From an uncultured Aquimarina sp. (GTDB taxonomy: Bacteria > Bacteroidota > Bacteroidia > Flavobacteriales > Flavobacteriaceae): DNA of 64,000 nt. The stretch covers positions 1 through 64,000 of the forward strand of contig CANNCQ010000003.1 in assembly GCA_947503135.1 (NCBI GenBank), in the 5' to 3' direction. Positions 8,435 to 17,687 of the stretch are shown piece after piece. The translations under genes and the position numbers were made by a program. The notes under the pieces were generated by a model. That model worked only from the letters and a program-made list of their open reading frames with translations. It was not told where the DNA came from and ran no database searches. Numbering within the stretch: position 1 is the first letter of the stretch; the number at the start of each line of letters is the position of its first letter.

Positions 8435-9778
8435 CTAATAATGAAAATGTTTACTCTCACCCAATAATGGGTTTCCTTTAGCTTCTAATGATGACTTTGT
8501 CAATGCATTAAACACAACATATATAAATATTCCTAAAAATAATAATAATGCACCAATTTCAGCAGAACCGATAAACCAAGATTTACCAACAGTAGCAGGC
8601 ATTACCATGTTAAATATATCTAAGTAATGACCTAAAAGTATTACTATACCCGCTATTACAATTAGCCAATTAATACGTTTGAAATCAGTATTTATTAAAA
8701 CTAATACTGGGAATAAAAAATTCATTGCTACCATACCAAAGAAAGGTAATTTAAAATCATTTATTCTAGTAATAAAGTATGTTACCTCTTCCGGTATATT
8801 AGAATACCATATTAACATAAACTGTGAAAACCACAAATAAGTCCAAAAAATACTAATACCAAACATAAATTTAGCTAAATCATGAATGTGACTGTTATTA
8901 ACTTTTTCTAAATAACCTTGAGATTTTAAAACTATAGTTATTAATGCAATTACAGTAATTCCACTTACAAACATACTAGCAAATACATACCAACCAAATA
9001 ACGTTGAAAACCAGTGTGGATCAAAACTCATAATCCAATCCCAAGACATCATAGATTCGGTATAAATGAAGAATACCAAAAATATAGCTGAAATTTTAAA
9101 ATTTTTCTTATACCATACATTACCTGTTGGTTCTTCATCTTGTTTAAGTGAATATTTCCTAGAAAAGTGACGGTATAAATTCCATCCTATTAAGAAAATA
9201 GCTGCTCTTACCAAAAACCAACCTGCATTTAACCAACTATGTTTTCCAGCAATTATAGCATCATACTTAGAATTAGTAGGATCTACAACATCATGGTCAG
9301 CCCAAACAAATAGATGGTTAAAATGTGTTGCAGACAATGATAGCAAAACAAACATTATGATTCCACCTGGAAGCAAATAGGCAGTAATACCCTCCATTAC
9401 TCTAAAAAGCAAGGGAGACCAACCTGCTTGTGCAGCATGTTGTATAGCATAAAAAGCCAAAGTACCTAGAGCAATCATAAAGAAAAAGAATGCCGCTACA
9501 TAAATTGCAGCCCATGGCTTATTATGATACTGATGCAAAATATGCTCATAATGCTCGTTAGAACTATGTGCATCATGGCCGTCATGAGATTGATTTGTAT
9601 GAACATCATGACCGACATTGTGTGTAGCTTCAATTTCATGTCCACCATGTGCAGCTTCAATAGCTTTAACATCTTCTATTGAATGTGGACCTGTAGTAAA
9701 ACCTATAGCTAGACCAATAATACCTAATACAACAAATATTAAGGCTACTGATTTTATATTTTTTGATAACTTATACAT
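8435..9778 (-). CDS. actF: Alternative Complex III subunit ActF (quinol:cytochrome c oxidoreductase)
   Basis: Integral membrane subunit of the quinol-oxidising Alternative Complex III. It has 447 residues with roughly ten membrane segments and recognisable conserved stretches such as S-W-D-W-I-M-S-F-D-P-H-W-F-S-T and L-W-F-S-Q-F-M-L-I-W-Y-S. The segment between membrane helices 1 and 2 (residues about 31-86) is unusually histidine-rich, with 13 histidines, and could bind metal. Its position sixth in the order actA to actF supports the assignment. The start ATG at 9778 directly precedes the first hydrophobic helix. Confidence 0.93.
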   Translation of the reverse strand: MYKLSKNIKSVALIFVVLGIIGLAIGFTTGPHSIEDVKAIEAAHGGHEIEATHNVGHDVHTNQSHDGHDAHSSNEHYEHILHQYHNKPWAAIYVAAFFFFMIALGTLAFYAIQHAAQAGWSPLLFRVMEGITAYLLPGGIIMFVLLSLSATHFNHLFVWADHDVVDPTNSKYDAIIAGKHSWLNAGWFLVRAAIFLIGWNLYRHFSRKYSLKQDEEPTGNVWYKKNFKISAIFLVFFIYTESMMSWDWIMSFDPHWFSTLFGWYVFASMFVSGITVIALITIVLKSQGYLEKVNNSHIHDLAKFMFGISIFWTYLWFSQFMLIWYSNIPEEVTYFITRINDFKLPFFGMVAMNFLFPVLVLINTDFKRINWLIVIAGIVILLGHYLDIFNMVMPATVGKSWFIGSAEIGALLLFLGIFIYVVFNALTKSSLEAKGNPLLGESKHFHY

Positions 9779-9804
9779 AACTTATACTAGTTATTTCTGT
9801 TCAA

Positions 9805-10617
9805 TTATTTTTTTCCTAATTCTTTGTGCGAGTGGTGAGACTTACCTTGCAACAAACTCTTTTTACTGTAAGATGTCTTTTTCTTAATACTATCCTTTAA
9901 ATTCGTATTAATTTTATATTCACCTTCATTTTTGGTAAGATCGAGATCATTTTCTGCATGAATAACATCGCCTGCTAAATCAACATTTTCTATCAATTCA
10001 GACTTTTGTTTTGCACTATATTTATCAACAGCATCTAAACGTTCTGGTTTTCCTTCAAGTGCAGCCTTTAAACTTTCTACATATTGAACTATTTGCCATC
10101 TTTCTTCTATACTTGTTTGAGAAGCATAAGAACCCATAGAGTTAATACCATAATACATTACATGATAAATACTACCTTGAGTAATGGCCCTTCCTATATC
10201 ATCATAACTAGGCACACCTAATATCTTCTCCGTCTTAACTAAATGCCCCTTACCATTACCTTTGTCACCATGACAAATGGCACAGTAAATAGTATACAAC
10301 TGCATTCCTTTAGCCTTGTTTTCTTTAGTATAACTAATAGGGTTTTTCAATTCTGCTTTAGCTGTTTGATACCCTTTATTAGAATTGTCATAATCATACG
10401 GTAACCAACCTCTATGAACTGATCCTTCCACAGGCTTTAAAGCTTCAGAAGTATTATTGTTGTCAAAAACAATATTATCATCATGAGAACTGTAAGCCTC
10501 ATAGCCAACAGATTCATACATATTAGGAAAATATTGATAATTTCTGCTGCGTTTACTGTTACAAGAAACTAATGCAACAGCAGCTAATGCAAGTACTATT
10601 TTTATAGTTGTTCTCAT
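9805..10617 (-). CDS. actE: Alternative Complex III subunit ActE, monohaem cytochrome c lipoprotein
   Basis: Periplasmic, membrane-anchored monohaem cytochrome c that passes electrons from the quinol-oxidising core towards the oxidase. It has 270 residues. A short leader ends in a lipobox (V-S-C, Cys19), followed by a family-typical Y-F-P-N-M-Y segment. The single haem site is C-A-I-C-H near residue 112, with a methionine-containing region (Y-Y-G-I-N-S-M-G-S-Y) as probable distal ligand. The tail after about residue 200 is charged and variable. The gene starts 2 bases after the actD stop. Confidence 0.93.
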   Translation of the reverse strand: MRTTIKIVLALAAVALVSCNSKRSRNYQYFPNMYESVGYEAYSSHDDNIVFDNNNTSEALKPVEGSVHRGWLPYDYDNSNKGYQTAKAELKNPISYTKENKAKGMQLYTIYCAICHGDKGNGKGHLVKTEKILGVPSYDDIGRAITQGSIYHVMYYGINSMGSYASQTSIEERWQIVQYVESLKAALEGKPERLDAVDKYSAKQKSELIENVDLAGDVIHAENDLDLTKNEGEYKINTNLKDSIKKKTSYSKKSLLQGKSHHSHKELGKK

Positions 10618-10619
10618 AA

Positions 10620-11156
10620 TTAATGCGCCTTATCTTTTAAGTTAATTTCTACTGCTCCTGTATCTTTCAAAAAGGAAGTTAACGTTTCAATATCAGCATT
10701 ATTAGCATCTACTTCAACTAAAAAGTGATCATCGGTAGTACGTTCGTCAGGGTTTTCAGCTTTCTTAAAAGGCCATAATTTACTTCTCATATAAAAAGTA
10801 ATCACCATTAAGTGAGCAGCGAAAAACACAGTAAGCTCAAACATAATTGGAACAAATGATGGCATATTTTCCAAGAAACTAAAACTTGGTTTACCACCAA
10901 TATTTTGAGGCCAGTCATTTATCATAATAAAATTCATCATAGTAACCGCTACAGTTAACCCAACCAATCCATAAAGGAATGAGCAAACTGCTAAACGTGT
11001 ATGAGCTAATCCCATTAATTTGTCAAGACCATGCACAGGAAAAGGAGTGTACACCTCTTCTATGTGATAGTGTTTAATTTGCAGTGCTTTTACAGCATCC
11101 ATTAAAACCTCGTCGTCAAGGTAATAAGCATGAACAACTTTTGAAGCCATATTCAA
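10620..11156 (-). CDS. actD: Alternative Complex III subunit ActD (DUF3341)
   Basis: Small membrane subunit of Alternative Complex III, 178 residues, with a soluble N-terminal domain containing the conserved Y-T-P-F-P-V-H-G-L-D motif and two membrane helices (about 57-77 and 103-125). The C-terminal domain contains D-H-F-L-V-E-V, typical of DUF3341. It probably stabilises the complex, since no cofactor motif is visible. It is followed 2 bases later by actE and preceded closely by actC. Confidence 0.93.
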   Translation of the reverse strand: MNMASKVVHAYYLDDEVLMDAVKALQIKHYHIEEVYTPFPVHGLDKLMGLAHTRLAVCSFLYGLVGLTVAVTMMNFIMINDWPQNIGGKPSFSFLENMPSFVPIMFELTVFFAAHLMVITFYMRSKLWPFKKAENPDERTTDDHFLVEVDANNADIETLTSFLKDTGAVEINLKDKAH

Positions 11157-11171
11157 TAGTTAATTTATATA

Positions 11172-12620
11172 TTAATGATGATCGTCGTGGCTTTCACCTA
11201 ACAATTCTACAATTCCTTCTGCTCTTTCGTAAGTTGGTTTTCCAGCTTCTCTAAGCTTCTTATATTTTTCTCCTGAAGATTTCAGTATCGATTTTACTTC
11301 TGCCTGAGCAATTACAGGGAATGTACGTGCATATAACAAAAACAACACGAAGAAGAAACCAATAGTACCTATAAAGATACCTATATCCACAAATGTAGGT
11401 GAAAACATAGTCCATGATGATGGTAAGTAATCTCTATGTAACGATGTTACAATAATTACAAAACGTTCAAACCACATTCCAATATTTACAACAATAGATA
11501 TCGCAAAAGAAAACAAAATACTTCTTCTTAATTTTGGTATCCACATAAATTGTGGTGAAAACACATTACAACTCATCATTGCCCAGTATGCCCAAGCATA
11601 AGGTCCTGTTGCTCTGTTTAAGAATGCATATTGTTCATACTCAACACCTGAATACCATGCTACAAAAAGCTCGGTTATATAAGCTACACCAACTATAGAA
11701 CCTGTAATCATGATTACAATATTCATTAATTCGATGTGTTGTAGTGTAATGTAGTTTTCAAGATTTACCACTTTACGCATTATAATAAGTAATGTGTTTA
11801 CCATTGCAAATCCTGAGAAAATAGCCCCTGCAACAAAGTAAGGAGGGAAAATCGTAGTATGCCAACCTGGTATAACTGATGTTGCAAAGTCAAAAGATAC
11901 AATTGTGTGTACAGAAAGTACTAAAGGTGTTGCTAAACCCGCTAACACTAAAGACACCTCCTCAAAACGTTGCCAATCTTTTGCTCTACCCGACCAACCG
12001 AATGATAGAATACCATAGATCTTTTTAGAAAAAGGAGTTACCGCTCTATCTCTAATCATCGCAAAATCTGGTAACAAACCTGTCCACCAAAAAACTAACG
12101 ATACCGATAAATACGTTGATATTGCAAAAACATCCCAAAGTAAAGGCGAGTTAAAGTTTACCCAAAGCGAACCAAATTGATTAGGAATTGGTAATACCCA
12201 ATAAGCTAACCATGGACGCCCCATGTGAATAATAGGAAACAAACCTGCCTGCACAACTGAGAAAATAGTCATCGCCTCTGCAGAACGGTTAATTGCCATA
12301 CGCCATTTCTGACGAAATAATAAAAGTACCGCTGAAATTAATGTTCCTGCATGACCAATACCAACCCACCAAACGAAGTTAGTAATATCCCAGGCCCAAC
12401 CTACGGTTTTATTTAATCCCCATGTACCAATTCCGGTAGACACGGTATAAGTTATACAACCCAACCCCCATGCAAATGCAATTAAAGCGATTGAAAAAAC
12501 AATCCACCATTGCTTATTTGCCTTTCCTTCAACAGGAGCAACAACATCTAAAGTTACATCATGGTAACTTTTATCGCCTGTCACAAGAGGTCTTCGTATA
12601 GGTGCTTCGTAATGAGACAT
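11172..12620 (-). CDS. actC: Alternative Complex III subunit ActC (NrfD-like quinol-binding protein)
   Basis: Large integral membrane subunit of 482 residues with about ten helices, belonging to the NrfD/PsrC family that binds quinol. It forms the membrane core beside ActB. The segment V-W-W-V-G-I-G-H-A-G-T-L-I-S and the M-N-R-S-A-E-A-M-T region are characteristic of ActC. The C-terminus is histidine-rich (S-H-D-D-H-H). It lies 15 bases upstream of actD and 32 bases downstream of actB in the same operon. Confidence 0.95.
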   Translation of the reverse strand: MSHYEAPIRRPLVTGDKSYHDVTLDVVAPVEGKANKQWWIVFSIALIAFAWGLGCITYTVSTGIGTWGLNKTVGWAWDITNFVWWVGIGHAGTLISAVLLLFRQKWRMAINRSAEAMTIFSVVQAGLFPIIHMGRPWLAYWVLPIPNQFGSLWVNFNSPLLWDVFAISTYLSVSLVFWWTGLLPDFAMIRDRAVTPFSKKIYGILSFGWSGRAKDWQRFEEVSLVLAGLATPLVLSVHTIVSFDFATSVIPGWHTTIFPPYFVAGAIFSGFAMVNTLLIIMRKVVNLENYITLQHIELMNIVIMITGSIVGVAYITELFVAWYSGVEYEQYAFLNRATGPYAWAYWAMMSCNVFSPQFMWIPKLRRSILFSFAISIVVNIGMWFERFVIIVTSLHRDYLPSSWTMFSPTFVDIGIFIGTIGFFFVLFLLYARTFPVIAQAEVKSILKSSGEKYKKLREAGKPTYERAEGIVELLGESHDDHH

Positions 12621-12652
12621 AATATACTATCTAGTTAATTCTATATTAATTA

Positions 12653-15600
12653 TTAAGCTTCTTTTGTATTTCTAACTTTCACTTGATATTGAACATTAGG
12701 CTTAGTTCCAACGCTTTCTAACAAATGATACATACGATCTCCTTCTAAAGATTTCGCTACGCTACTATCTTTATCATTGATATCTCCAAATTTAATTGCT
12801 CCTGTACTACAAGCATTAGAACAAGCAGTAGCAAATTCACCAGTATTTACTGGACGTCCATCACGCTTAGCATCAAGAATTGTTTTTTGTGTCATTTGCA
12901 TACACATAGAACATTTTTCCATTACACCACGAGAACGCACTGTTACATCTGGGTTAACAACCATACGACCTAAATCGTTATTCATATGATAATCAAACTC
13001 ATCGTTTCCGTTATACAAGAACCAGTTAAAACGACGCACCTTATATGGACAGTTGTTTGCACAATAACGTGTACCAACACACCTGTTATATGCCATATGA
13101 TTTTGACCTTGGCGACCATGTGATGTTGCTGCCACAGGACAAACCGTTTCACAAGGAGCATGATTACAATGCTGACACATTACAGGCTGGAAAGCTACTT
13201 GAGGGTTATGAGATGGCTCTTCCATTTCTCCAAATCCAGATAAACTATCTCCTAAACCTGAGAAATTATCTTTCTTTTCATTATCTCCCTCAAAAGTTTC
13301 CTCTGAAGAGTAATACCTATCAATACGTAACCAGTGCATATCACGTGAACGACGTATTTCAGACTTACCAACAACAGGCACATTGTTTTCTGCATGACAA
13401 GCTACAACACATGCCCCACAACCCGTACAGGCATTTAAGTCAATAGATAAATTGAAGTGATGCCCAACACTACGATCAAATTCATCCCACAAATCAACTT
13501 CCGGAGAAGTCACTGGTGTTTCTTGATGATCTAAAGAGACCTCAGGAACTGGATTGAATTTTGATTTGTCTTTAGTATTAAATATCTCTAAAGTAGTTTC
13601 TTTTATAATATCACCACGTCCCATTAAAGTACGCTGTAACTGAACACATGCAAACTCATGTTCTCCCGCAGCTTTTTCAACCTTAATAGATTGTACAGTA
13701 TTTTGATTCTTATACAGTTCATAAGCATTAATACCGATTTGCATCTCTTTATTAACACCTTGTGTTCGACCGTAACCCAACGCCAAACCAACAGAACCTT
13801 TAGCTTGCCCAGGCTGAATAAGCACAGGCACATTTAAAGTAACTCCTGCAACAGTAACATTAGCATAACTACCATTTAAACCACCATTAGCAACATTGTG
13901 ATTTTCTATACCCAATTCCTCAGCATCAGCCTTAGACATGGTTAGGTAGTTATCCCAAGAAGTACGCGTTAATGGATCTGGTAATTCTTGCAACCAAGGG
14001 TTATTAGCCTGCTGACCATCTCCCATAGAAGTCTTGGTATACAAAGTCAACTCTAAACCAATTGGCTTAGATATAGTCAATGACTGAGGAGTAAAATTAC
14101 CTACAGCATTTGAACTGTTTTGAGAAACAAACACACCATCATGTAAAGCTTGATTAAAAGACTTTCCATTCAATATGGATGCTGACCAATTCTCTTTAAT
14201 ATATTTATCGTAAGCTACATTAGCCCCTAACAATTGTAATAATGTATCTTGAAACTGACGTGTATCAAACAAAGGTCTAATTGTAGGTTGCATTAAACCA
14301 TAATTCCCTTTATTTATCTCTGTATCTCCCCAAGATTCAAGATAATGAGGTGTTGTAGCAACAAACTTACAAAGTGATGCCGTTTCATTAGCCGTTGAAG
14401 CAAAAGAAACAGTTACACCCACCTTTTTCAATCCCGAAACAAACGCTGCAGCATTTGGCAACGAATAAACAGGATTAACACCCGCTATTAATATTGCTCC
14501 AACTTCACCAGCATTCATTTCCTTCACCAAAGAAGCTACTTGAGCAGCATCTCCCACAGAAGTAAGCTTCGGAGAAGCCGTATTTAAAACCTTGCTACCC
14601 AAAGCACTATTAATAGCTAAGGCCATTATTTGAGCTGCTTTATCCTGAATACCCGTAATTAAAACACCGGCACTACCAGAAGCAACCAATTCTTTTGCAA
14701 TACCTGAAGCAACCTTAGAACTACTTGAAGAAATATTTACTGAAGTTTTAGTAACAAATCCATAAATACCAAGCAATATTTCTTTCTGAACCGATGGAGT
14801 AACAGGTATACGCTTATCTGCATTCGCACCAGACAAAGTCATATTAGATTCCACTTGAATATGACGAGACATTTTACCATCGGTAGGGATACGCCCTTTA
14901 GCATAACCCGATTCATAACCACCACCTTGCCAATCACCAATAAAGTCAGCACCTATTGCTACAATAGTAGAAGCTTTAGAAAAATCATAATTTCCTAATC
15001 CTCTAACCCCATAAACTTCTTGGTAAGCTGCTACTGCTTCTGAGTTAGAAACAGCATCATATACTACATGAGAAGCATTAGGGTTTTTAGCAAGAAACTC
15101 CTCAATCAATTTATCTGTAGAAGGGCTAGCAAAAGTTTGTGTTAACAAAACAGTTTTACCTGAAACCTTAGATAAATTAGTCGATAATTCCCTATCAAAA
15201 GTCAACCAATTCGAAACCTTACCATCAATCTGAGGTGCTTTCAAACGATTTGAATCATACATAGAAAGCACAGACGCATGCACACGCGCATTAGCATCTC
15301 CACTAACACCTGCCAAACGATTACTTTCTATTTTTATAGGCCTACCCTCTCTTGTCTTAACCAATACATTTGCAAAATCAAAACCATCTGCAATTGTAGT
15401 AGCATAATAATTCGCCACACCAGGAACAATTTGCTCTGGCTGAACCACGTAAGGGATTGACTTAACCACTGGTCCTTCACAAGCCGCAAGCGTTGCCGCT
15501 GCAGTACTAAAACCAACATACTTTAAGAAATCTCTACGTGTTGTAGAAGAATCATCAAGCGCTTCTTTATCTTCTAAAAAACCCTCCACAGGAAGTGCTT

Positions 15601-15688
15601 CAGAAAACTCGTTTTGTTTAAGCGCCTCAACCATAGAGCTATCTTTAAGCTCCTCAACACTTGACCAGTATTTCTTGTTTGATGACAT
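12653..15688 (-). CDS. actB: Alternative Complex III subunit ActB, molybdopterin-like/iron-sulfur protein
   Basis: Fusion of a molybdopterin-oxidoreductase-like domain, which in this family carries no molybdenum cofactor, with a C-terminal iron-sulfur domain of 4Fe-4S ferredoxin type. The total is 1011 residues. A twin-arginine-type signal is visible (T-T-R-R-D-F-L-K, residues about 48-55), followed by an Ala-rich stretch and A-A-C-E-G. Cysteine clusters include C-T-G-C-G-A-C-V-V-A-C, C-Q-H-C-N-H-A-P-C-E-T-V-C-P, C-V-G-T-R-Y-C-A-N-N-C-P, and C-S-M-C paired with a distal C-S-N-A-C. These are enough for the 3Fe-4S/4Fe-4S chain that carries electrons from quinol. It is faced by ActA on the periplasmic side. 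Confidence 0.96.
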   Translation of the reverse strand: MSSNKKYWSSVEELKDSSMVEALKQNEFSEALPVEGFLEDKEALDDSSTTRRDFLKYVGFSTAAATLAACEGPVVKSIPYVVQPEQIVPGVANYYATTIADGFDFANVLVKTREGRPIKIESNRLAGVSGDANARVHASVLSMYDSNRLKAPQIDGKVSNWLTFDRELSTNLSKVSGKTVLLTQTFASPSTDKLIEEFLAKNPNASHVVYDAVSNSEAVAAYQEVYGVRGLGNYDFSKASTIVAIGADFIGDWQGGGYESGYAKGRIPTDGKMSRHIQVESNMTLSGANADKRIPVTPSVQKEILLGIYGFVTKTSVNISSSSSKVASGIAKELVASGSAGVLITGIQDKAAQIMALAINSALGSKVLNTASPKLTSVGDAAQVASLVKEMNAGEVGAILIAGVNPVYSLPNAAAFVSGLKKVGVTVSFASTANETASLCKFVATTPHYLESWGDTEINKGNYGLMQPTIRPLFDTRQFQDTLLQLLGANVAYDKYIKENWSASILNGKSFNQALHDGVFVSQNSSNAVGNFTPQSLTISKPIGLELTLYTKTSMGDGQQANNPWLQELPDPLTRTSWDNYLTMSKADAEELGIENHNVANGGLNGSYANVTVAGVTLNVPVLIQPGQAKGSVGLALGYGRTQGVNKEMQIGINAYELYKNQNTVQSIKVEKAAGEHEFACVQLQRTLMGRGDIIKETTLEIFNTKDKSKFNPVPEVSLDHQETPVTSPEVDLWDEFDRSVGHHFNLSIDLNACTGCGACVVACHAENNVPVVGKSEIRRSRDMHWLRIDRYYSSEETFEGDNEKKDNFSGLGDSLSGFGEMEEPSHNPQVAFQPVMCQHCNHAPCETVCPVAATSHGRQGQNHMAYNRCVGTRYCANNCPYKVRRFNWFLYNGNDEFDYHMNNDLGRMVVNPDVTVRSRGVMEKCSMCMQMTQKTILDAKRDGRPVNTGEFATACSNACSTGAIKFGDINDKDSSVAKSLEGDRMYHLLESVGTKPNVQYQVKVRNTKEA

Positions 15689-15760
15689 ATATTTAATTAT
15701 TTACTTCTTATTCTATTATTAAGAGTGAACCGTCTCCACGATAAAAAAGACTAATCCTTA

Positions 15761-17050
15761 CTAGTAATGACACTTACCACATTCCAATCCTCCCATTTGA
15801 GCAGCAGTCAACTTATTAACCCCATACTTTATAGAAAGCTGTTCATGAATTTTATCATAATACTCATTACCCTCAACCCTCACATTAGTTTCTCTATGAC
15901 AATTAATACACCAACCCATTGTTAATGGAGAATATTGATACATAATTTCCATTTCCTCAACAGGACCATGACATTTCTGACAAGCAACACCCGCTACCAT
16001 TACGTGCTGTGAATGATTAAAATAAGCAAAGTCTGGTAAATTATGAATTCTAACCCACTTAACAGGCTCAGTCTCCCCTGAATACGACTGCGTATCCGGA
16101 TTCCAACCCGTGGCTTTATATAATTTTTTGATTTCTTTGTTATAATCAACACCGTATTCATTTAAGCCTTCCGACTGCGTAGCTTCTGCCACTTCAGAAA
16201 TAGATTTATGACAATTCATACAAACATTAAGAGACGGAATACCTGAATGCTTAGAAACACGAGCCGAAGAGTGACAATACTTACACTCTATTTTATTAGT
16301 ACCCGCATGTATTCTGTGCGAATAATGAATTGGCTGTACCGGCTCATAACCCTGATCGACACCTACCTGCATTAAATAACCATAAGCAAAGTATGCACTA
16401 ATCAACAACAAGAACACCGCAGAAACCAACAACAAGAATTGATTTTCAACAAAAGCCTTCCACAAAGGTCTGCGCTTTTCTTCCACAGGCAACTCAACAT
16501 TGTTCTGAGCAGCAAAATTTCGTAAGGTTTTATTTACTAAAAACAATACCGACACCAGCACCAACAACACAACAGCCAAAAGACCTAACACAAGGTTGTT
16601 TTCAACACCAGAAGATTGACCTGAGCCATCACCAACTACCCCCGGACCTATCACCTCCTCTTTAGGCTCAGGCTTTGGCTCCATCACATAAGCAAGAATA
16701 TCATCAATATCAGCATTCGACAATTGAGGAAAAGCATTCATTGCTGTTTTGTTATACTCTTCATAAATAGCCACAGCCTCAGCATCACCAGACGCTATCA
16801 ACGCCGCACTATTCTTAATCCACTTATACAACCACTCCGTACTATGACGATCGGTTACCCCGTACAAAGCAGGACCTGTAGCTTTTTTGTAACGTTTATG
16901 ACAAGCCGCACATAATGAATTAAACAATTCTTTTCCTTTACCAGGATCTGCTTGAGCTTGTACAGCCGTAATTGCTGAAGAAAACGTAAGAAGAAATGCA
17001 ATAGCTAAGAATAGTCTTGAAATTGAATTTCGGTGTGTTACCTTTTTCAT
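15761..17050 (-). CDS. actA: Alternative Complex III subunit ActA, multihaem cytochrome c with a fused cytochrome c domain
   Basis: First gene of the operon, 429 residues. A signal peptide (about 1-33) leads into a monohaem cytochrome c domain (C-A-A-C-H at 47-51). A membrane helix follows (about 150-170), then a second helix (about 200-220), and then a five-haem domain with C-K-Y-C-H, C-M-N-C-H, C-Q-K-C-H, C-I-N-C-H and C-G-K-C-H. Six haem-binding sites are therefore visible in total. ActA is described as pentahaem in the best-studied complexes. The extra N-terminal domain may pass electrons onward to the oxidase, which is inference. A TAnnTTTG promoter element lies about 80 bases upstream of the start. 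Confidence 0.95.
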   Translation of the reverse strand: MKKVTHRNSISRLFLAIAFLLTFSSAITAVQAQADPGKGKELFNSLCAACHKRYKKATGPALYGVTDRHSTEWLYKWIKNSAALIASGDAEAVAIYEEYNKTAMNAFPQLSNADIDDILAYVMEPKPEPKEEVIGPGVVGDGSGQSSGVENNLVLGLLAVVLLVLVSVLFLVNKTLRNFAAQNNVELPVEEKRRPLWKAFVENQFLLLVSAVFLLLISAYFAYGYLMQVGVDQGYEPVQPIHYSHRIHAGTNKIECKYCHSSARVSKHSGIPSLNVCMNCHKSISEVAEATQSEGLNEYGVDYNKEIKKLYKATGWNPDTQSYSGETEPVKWVRIHNLPDFAYFNHSQHVMVAGVACQKCHGPVEEMEIMYQYSPLTMGWCINCHRETNVRVEGNEYYDKIHEQLSIKYGVNKLTAAQMGGLECGKCHY

Positions 17051-17131
17051 AAATATCTATAGAGTTATCATCTAATTTTAGCATAGATTGCGCTCGCTTC
17101 AAACGAGAATTATGCCTTACTAATATCTCTG

Positions 17132-17139
17132 CAAAAGTA
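17132..17139 (-). promoter_or_regulatory. Predicted -7 promoter element of the act-cox operon
   Basis: TACTTTTG on the minus strand matches the Bacteroidota TAnnTTTG consensus. The implied 5' leader is about 75 nt and contains a small potential hairpin (CTCGTTT...AGCGAG). No good -33 TTG was found at optimal spacing. Confidence 0.55.
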
Positions 17140-17234
17140 GTGTATAAACTCGGTTTCTGAAATCCCTTATTATGGTTAAAACTAATTTATAAAAATTCTA
17201 AATAACCTATTAAGTCGCTTCTTATAGTTTTACT

Positions 17235-17242
17235 TACTTTTG
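17235..17242 (+). promoter_or_regulatory. Predicted -7 promoter element of the SPOR gene
   Basis: TACTTTTG matches the TAnnTTTG consensus, 29 bases before the start codon. Confidence 0.5.
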
Positions 17243-17270
17243 TGTAGAATTTAATTGCTTTACAAATCTT

Positions 17271-17687
17271 ATGAAATATTTTTTACTAATATGCTTCACC
17301 GTGATATCTTCACTAGGATACACACAAAAAGTAGACAATAACCAAAAACAAGGTACTGTTTCAATTGATGCACATCCTAACGTTAATAAACTTGTAACTA
17401 TTAAATTTGCTGAAAATTATGGCGATAATTATAAAATACAATTGTTTTATGGCAACTTAAATAAAGCCCATGAAATTCTTAGTAAATTCAACAGTAGTTA
17501 TCCAAAATGGCCTGGAAAGATACTTTTTGAAACCCCAAACTACAAAGTTTGGGTAGGCGATTACAGAACTCGTTTAGAAGCCGACAGAGCTTTAATGGAT
17601 ATCCGAAAAAAATTCTCTTCAGCTTTTATTTTTAAACCCAAAAAACAAATAGTTGCCAAGGCAATAACAACTAAAACGGATAATTAA
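17271..17687 (+). CDS. SPOR-domain protein
   Basis: Exported 138-residue protein with an N-terminal signal peptide (about 1-18) and a C-terminal SPOR domain (about 52-125). The domain has the recognisable Y-K-I-Q-L-F-Y-G strand, V-W-V-G-D-Y-R-T-R and a following helix. SPOR domains bind denuded glycan strands of peptidoglycan, usually at division sites, so a periplasmic cell-wall-associated role is likely. The last 17 bases overlap the 3' end of the convergent tamL gene. A TAnnTTTG element lies upstream. Confidence 0.88.
   Translation: MKYFLLICFTVISSLGYTQKVDNNQKQGTVSIDAHPNVNKLVTIKFAENYGDNYKIQLFYGNLNKAHEILSKFNSSYPKWPGKILFETPNYKVWVGDYRTRLEADRALMDIRKKFSSAFIFKPKKQIVAKAITTKTDN

Noticed and set aside
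13045..13446. 133-codon plus-strand frame inside actB
   Set aside because: Opposite to conserved iron-sulfur cluster coding; a shadow frame.
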